From CAZAGD01 sp049699975 (GTDB lineage: Bacteria > Desulfobacterota > SM23-61), in assembly GCA_049699975.1 (NCBI GenBank), contig JBNAWB010000016.1:1-31374 (forward strand): 31,374 bases of DNA, given 5' to 3'. The position numbers and the translations under genes were made by a program. The stretch's first letter is position 1, and the number at the start of each line of letters is the position of its first letter. The notes beneath the pieces were generated by a model. It saw nothing but the letters and a program-made list of their open reading frames with translations, was not told where the DNA came from and did not search any database. This document shows, piece after piece, positions 31,145 to 31,374 of the stretch.

Positions 31145-31374
31145 TTTTTGGTTGGCGGGCCTGCTAATAATTTTAATCCTTTTTTGCGAATGAATTTCAT
31201 ATCCTGCTTTGCTGCTTAAAATTTTAGGATCTTCTCCAATTTAATTGTCTTGTCTTAAATATAAAATTTAAAAAATCTATTGATATTGTTAGGTTATTTT
31301 GCACGACCTTCTTCATTGAATTAGCTCAGGATTAAATGTGTCCAATGTTGAAATTCTATATGGTATCAAATATC

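Overview
The window is a gene-dense stretch of a diderm (Gram-negative) bacterial chromosome. The evidence for two membranes is a heptose-7-phosphate kinase for LPS core, a complete Tol-Pal system and several lipoproteins with lipoboxes. The gene order ilvB-ilvN-ilvC-psd-pssA-leuA-leuC-leuD-leuB, with the DUF4416/YicC/Gmk/RpoZ block, is what I know from Geobacter-like and other deltaproteobacterial (Desulfobacterota-type) genomes. That lineage assignment is an inference. Many genes start with GTG or TTG. No tRNA, rRNA, CRISPR array, prophage or defence system is visible.

Left part (1-7131, + strand). The 3' end of a PIN/TRAM-type gene is closed by a strong terminator. A tight run follows: ispD, ispF, gltX, a heptose kinase (rfaE1 type), a DUF4416 gene, yicC, gmk, rpoZ and pyrF. 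It joins isoprenoid, tRNA-charging, LPS and nucleotide functions in what looks like one operon.

Middle part (7246-18808). A small cupin gene (-) diverges from a long + strand operon: DUF465 protein, acetolactate synthase (ilvB/ilvN), ketol-acid reductoisomerase, phosphatidylserine decarboxylase and synthase, then leuA/leuC/leuD/leuB, and finally a metallo-beta-lactamase/beta-CASP nuclease. Near-consensus promoters for the two directions overlap at 7639-7687. This operon encodes the branched-chain amino acid pathway with the phosphatidylethanolamine branch embedded in it.

Right part. A cytidylate-kinase-like gene (-) ends against the nuclease gene. comEC (+) stands alone between two non-coding stretches. 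The downstream stretch holds the best find of the window: a 293-bp non-coding element (22481-22773) with perfect 14-bp inverted ends flanked by a perfect 9-bp direct repeat. It looks like a MITE with its target-site duplication still intact. A MoaD/ThiS-like sulfur carrier follows. Then comes the Tol-Pal cluster tolQ-tolR-tolA-tolB-pal-cpoB under a recognisable promoter. A convergent pair (-) follows: a TPR lipoprotein and a LolB-like lipoprotein, with its own promoter.

Most of the window is ordinary housekeeping DNA. The items worth a second look are the MITE and its possible decayed relatives, the overlapping divergent promoters, the unusual cofactor-site residues in IlvC and LeuB, and two start-codon corrections forced by promoters.
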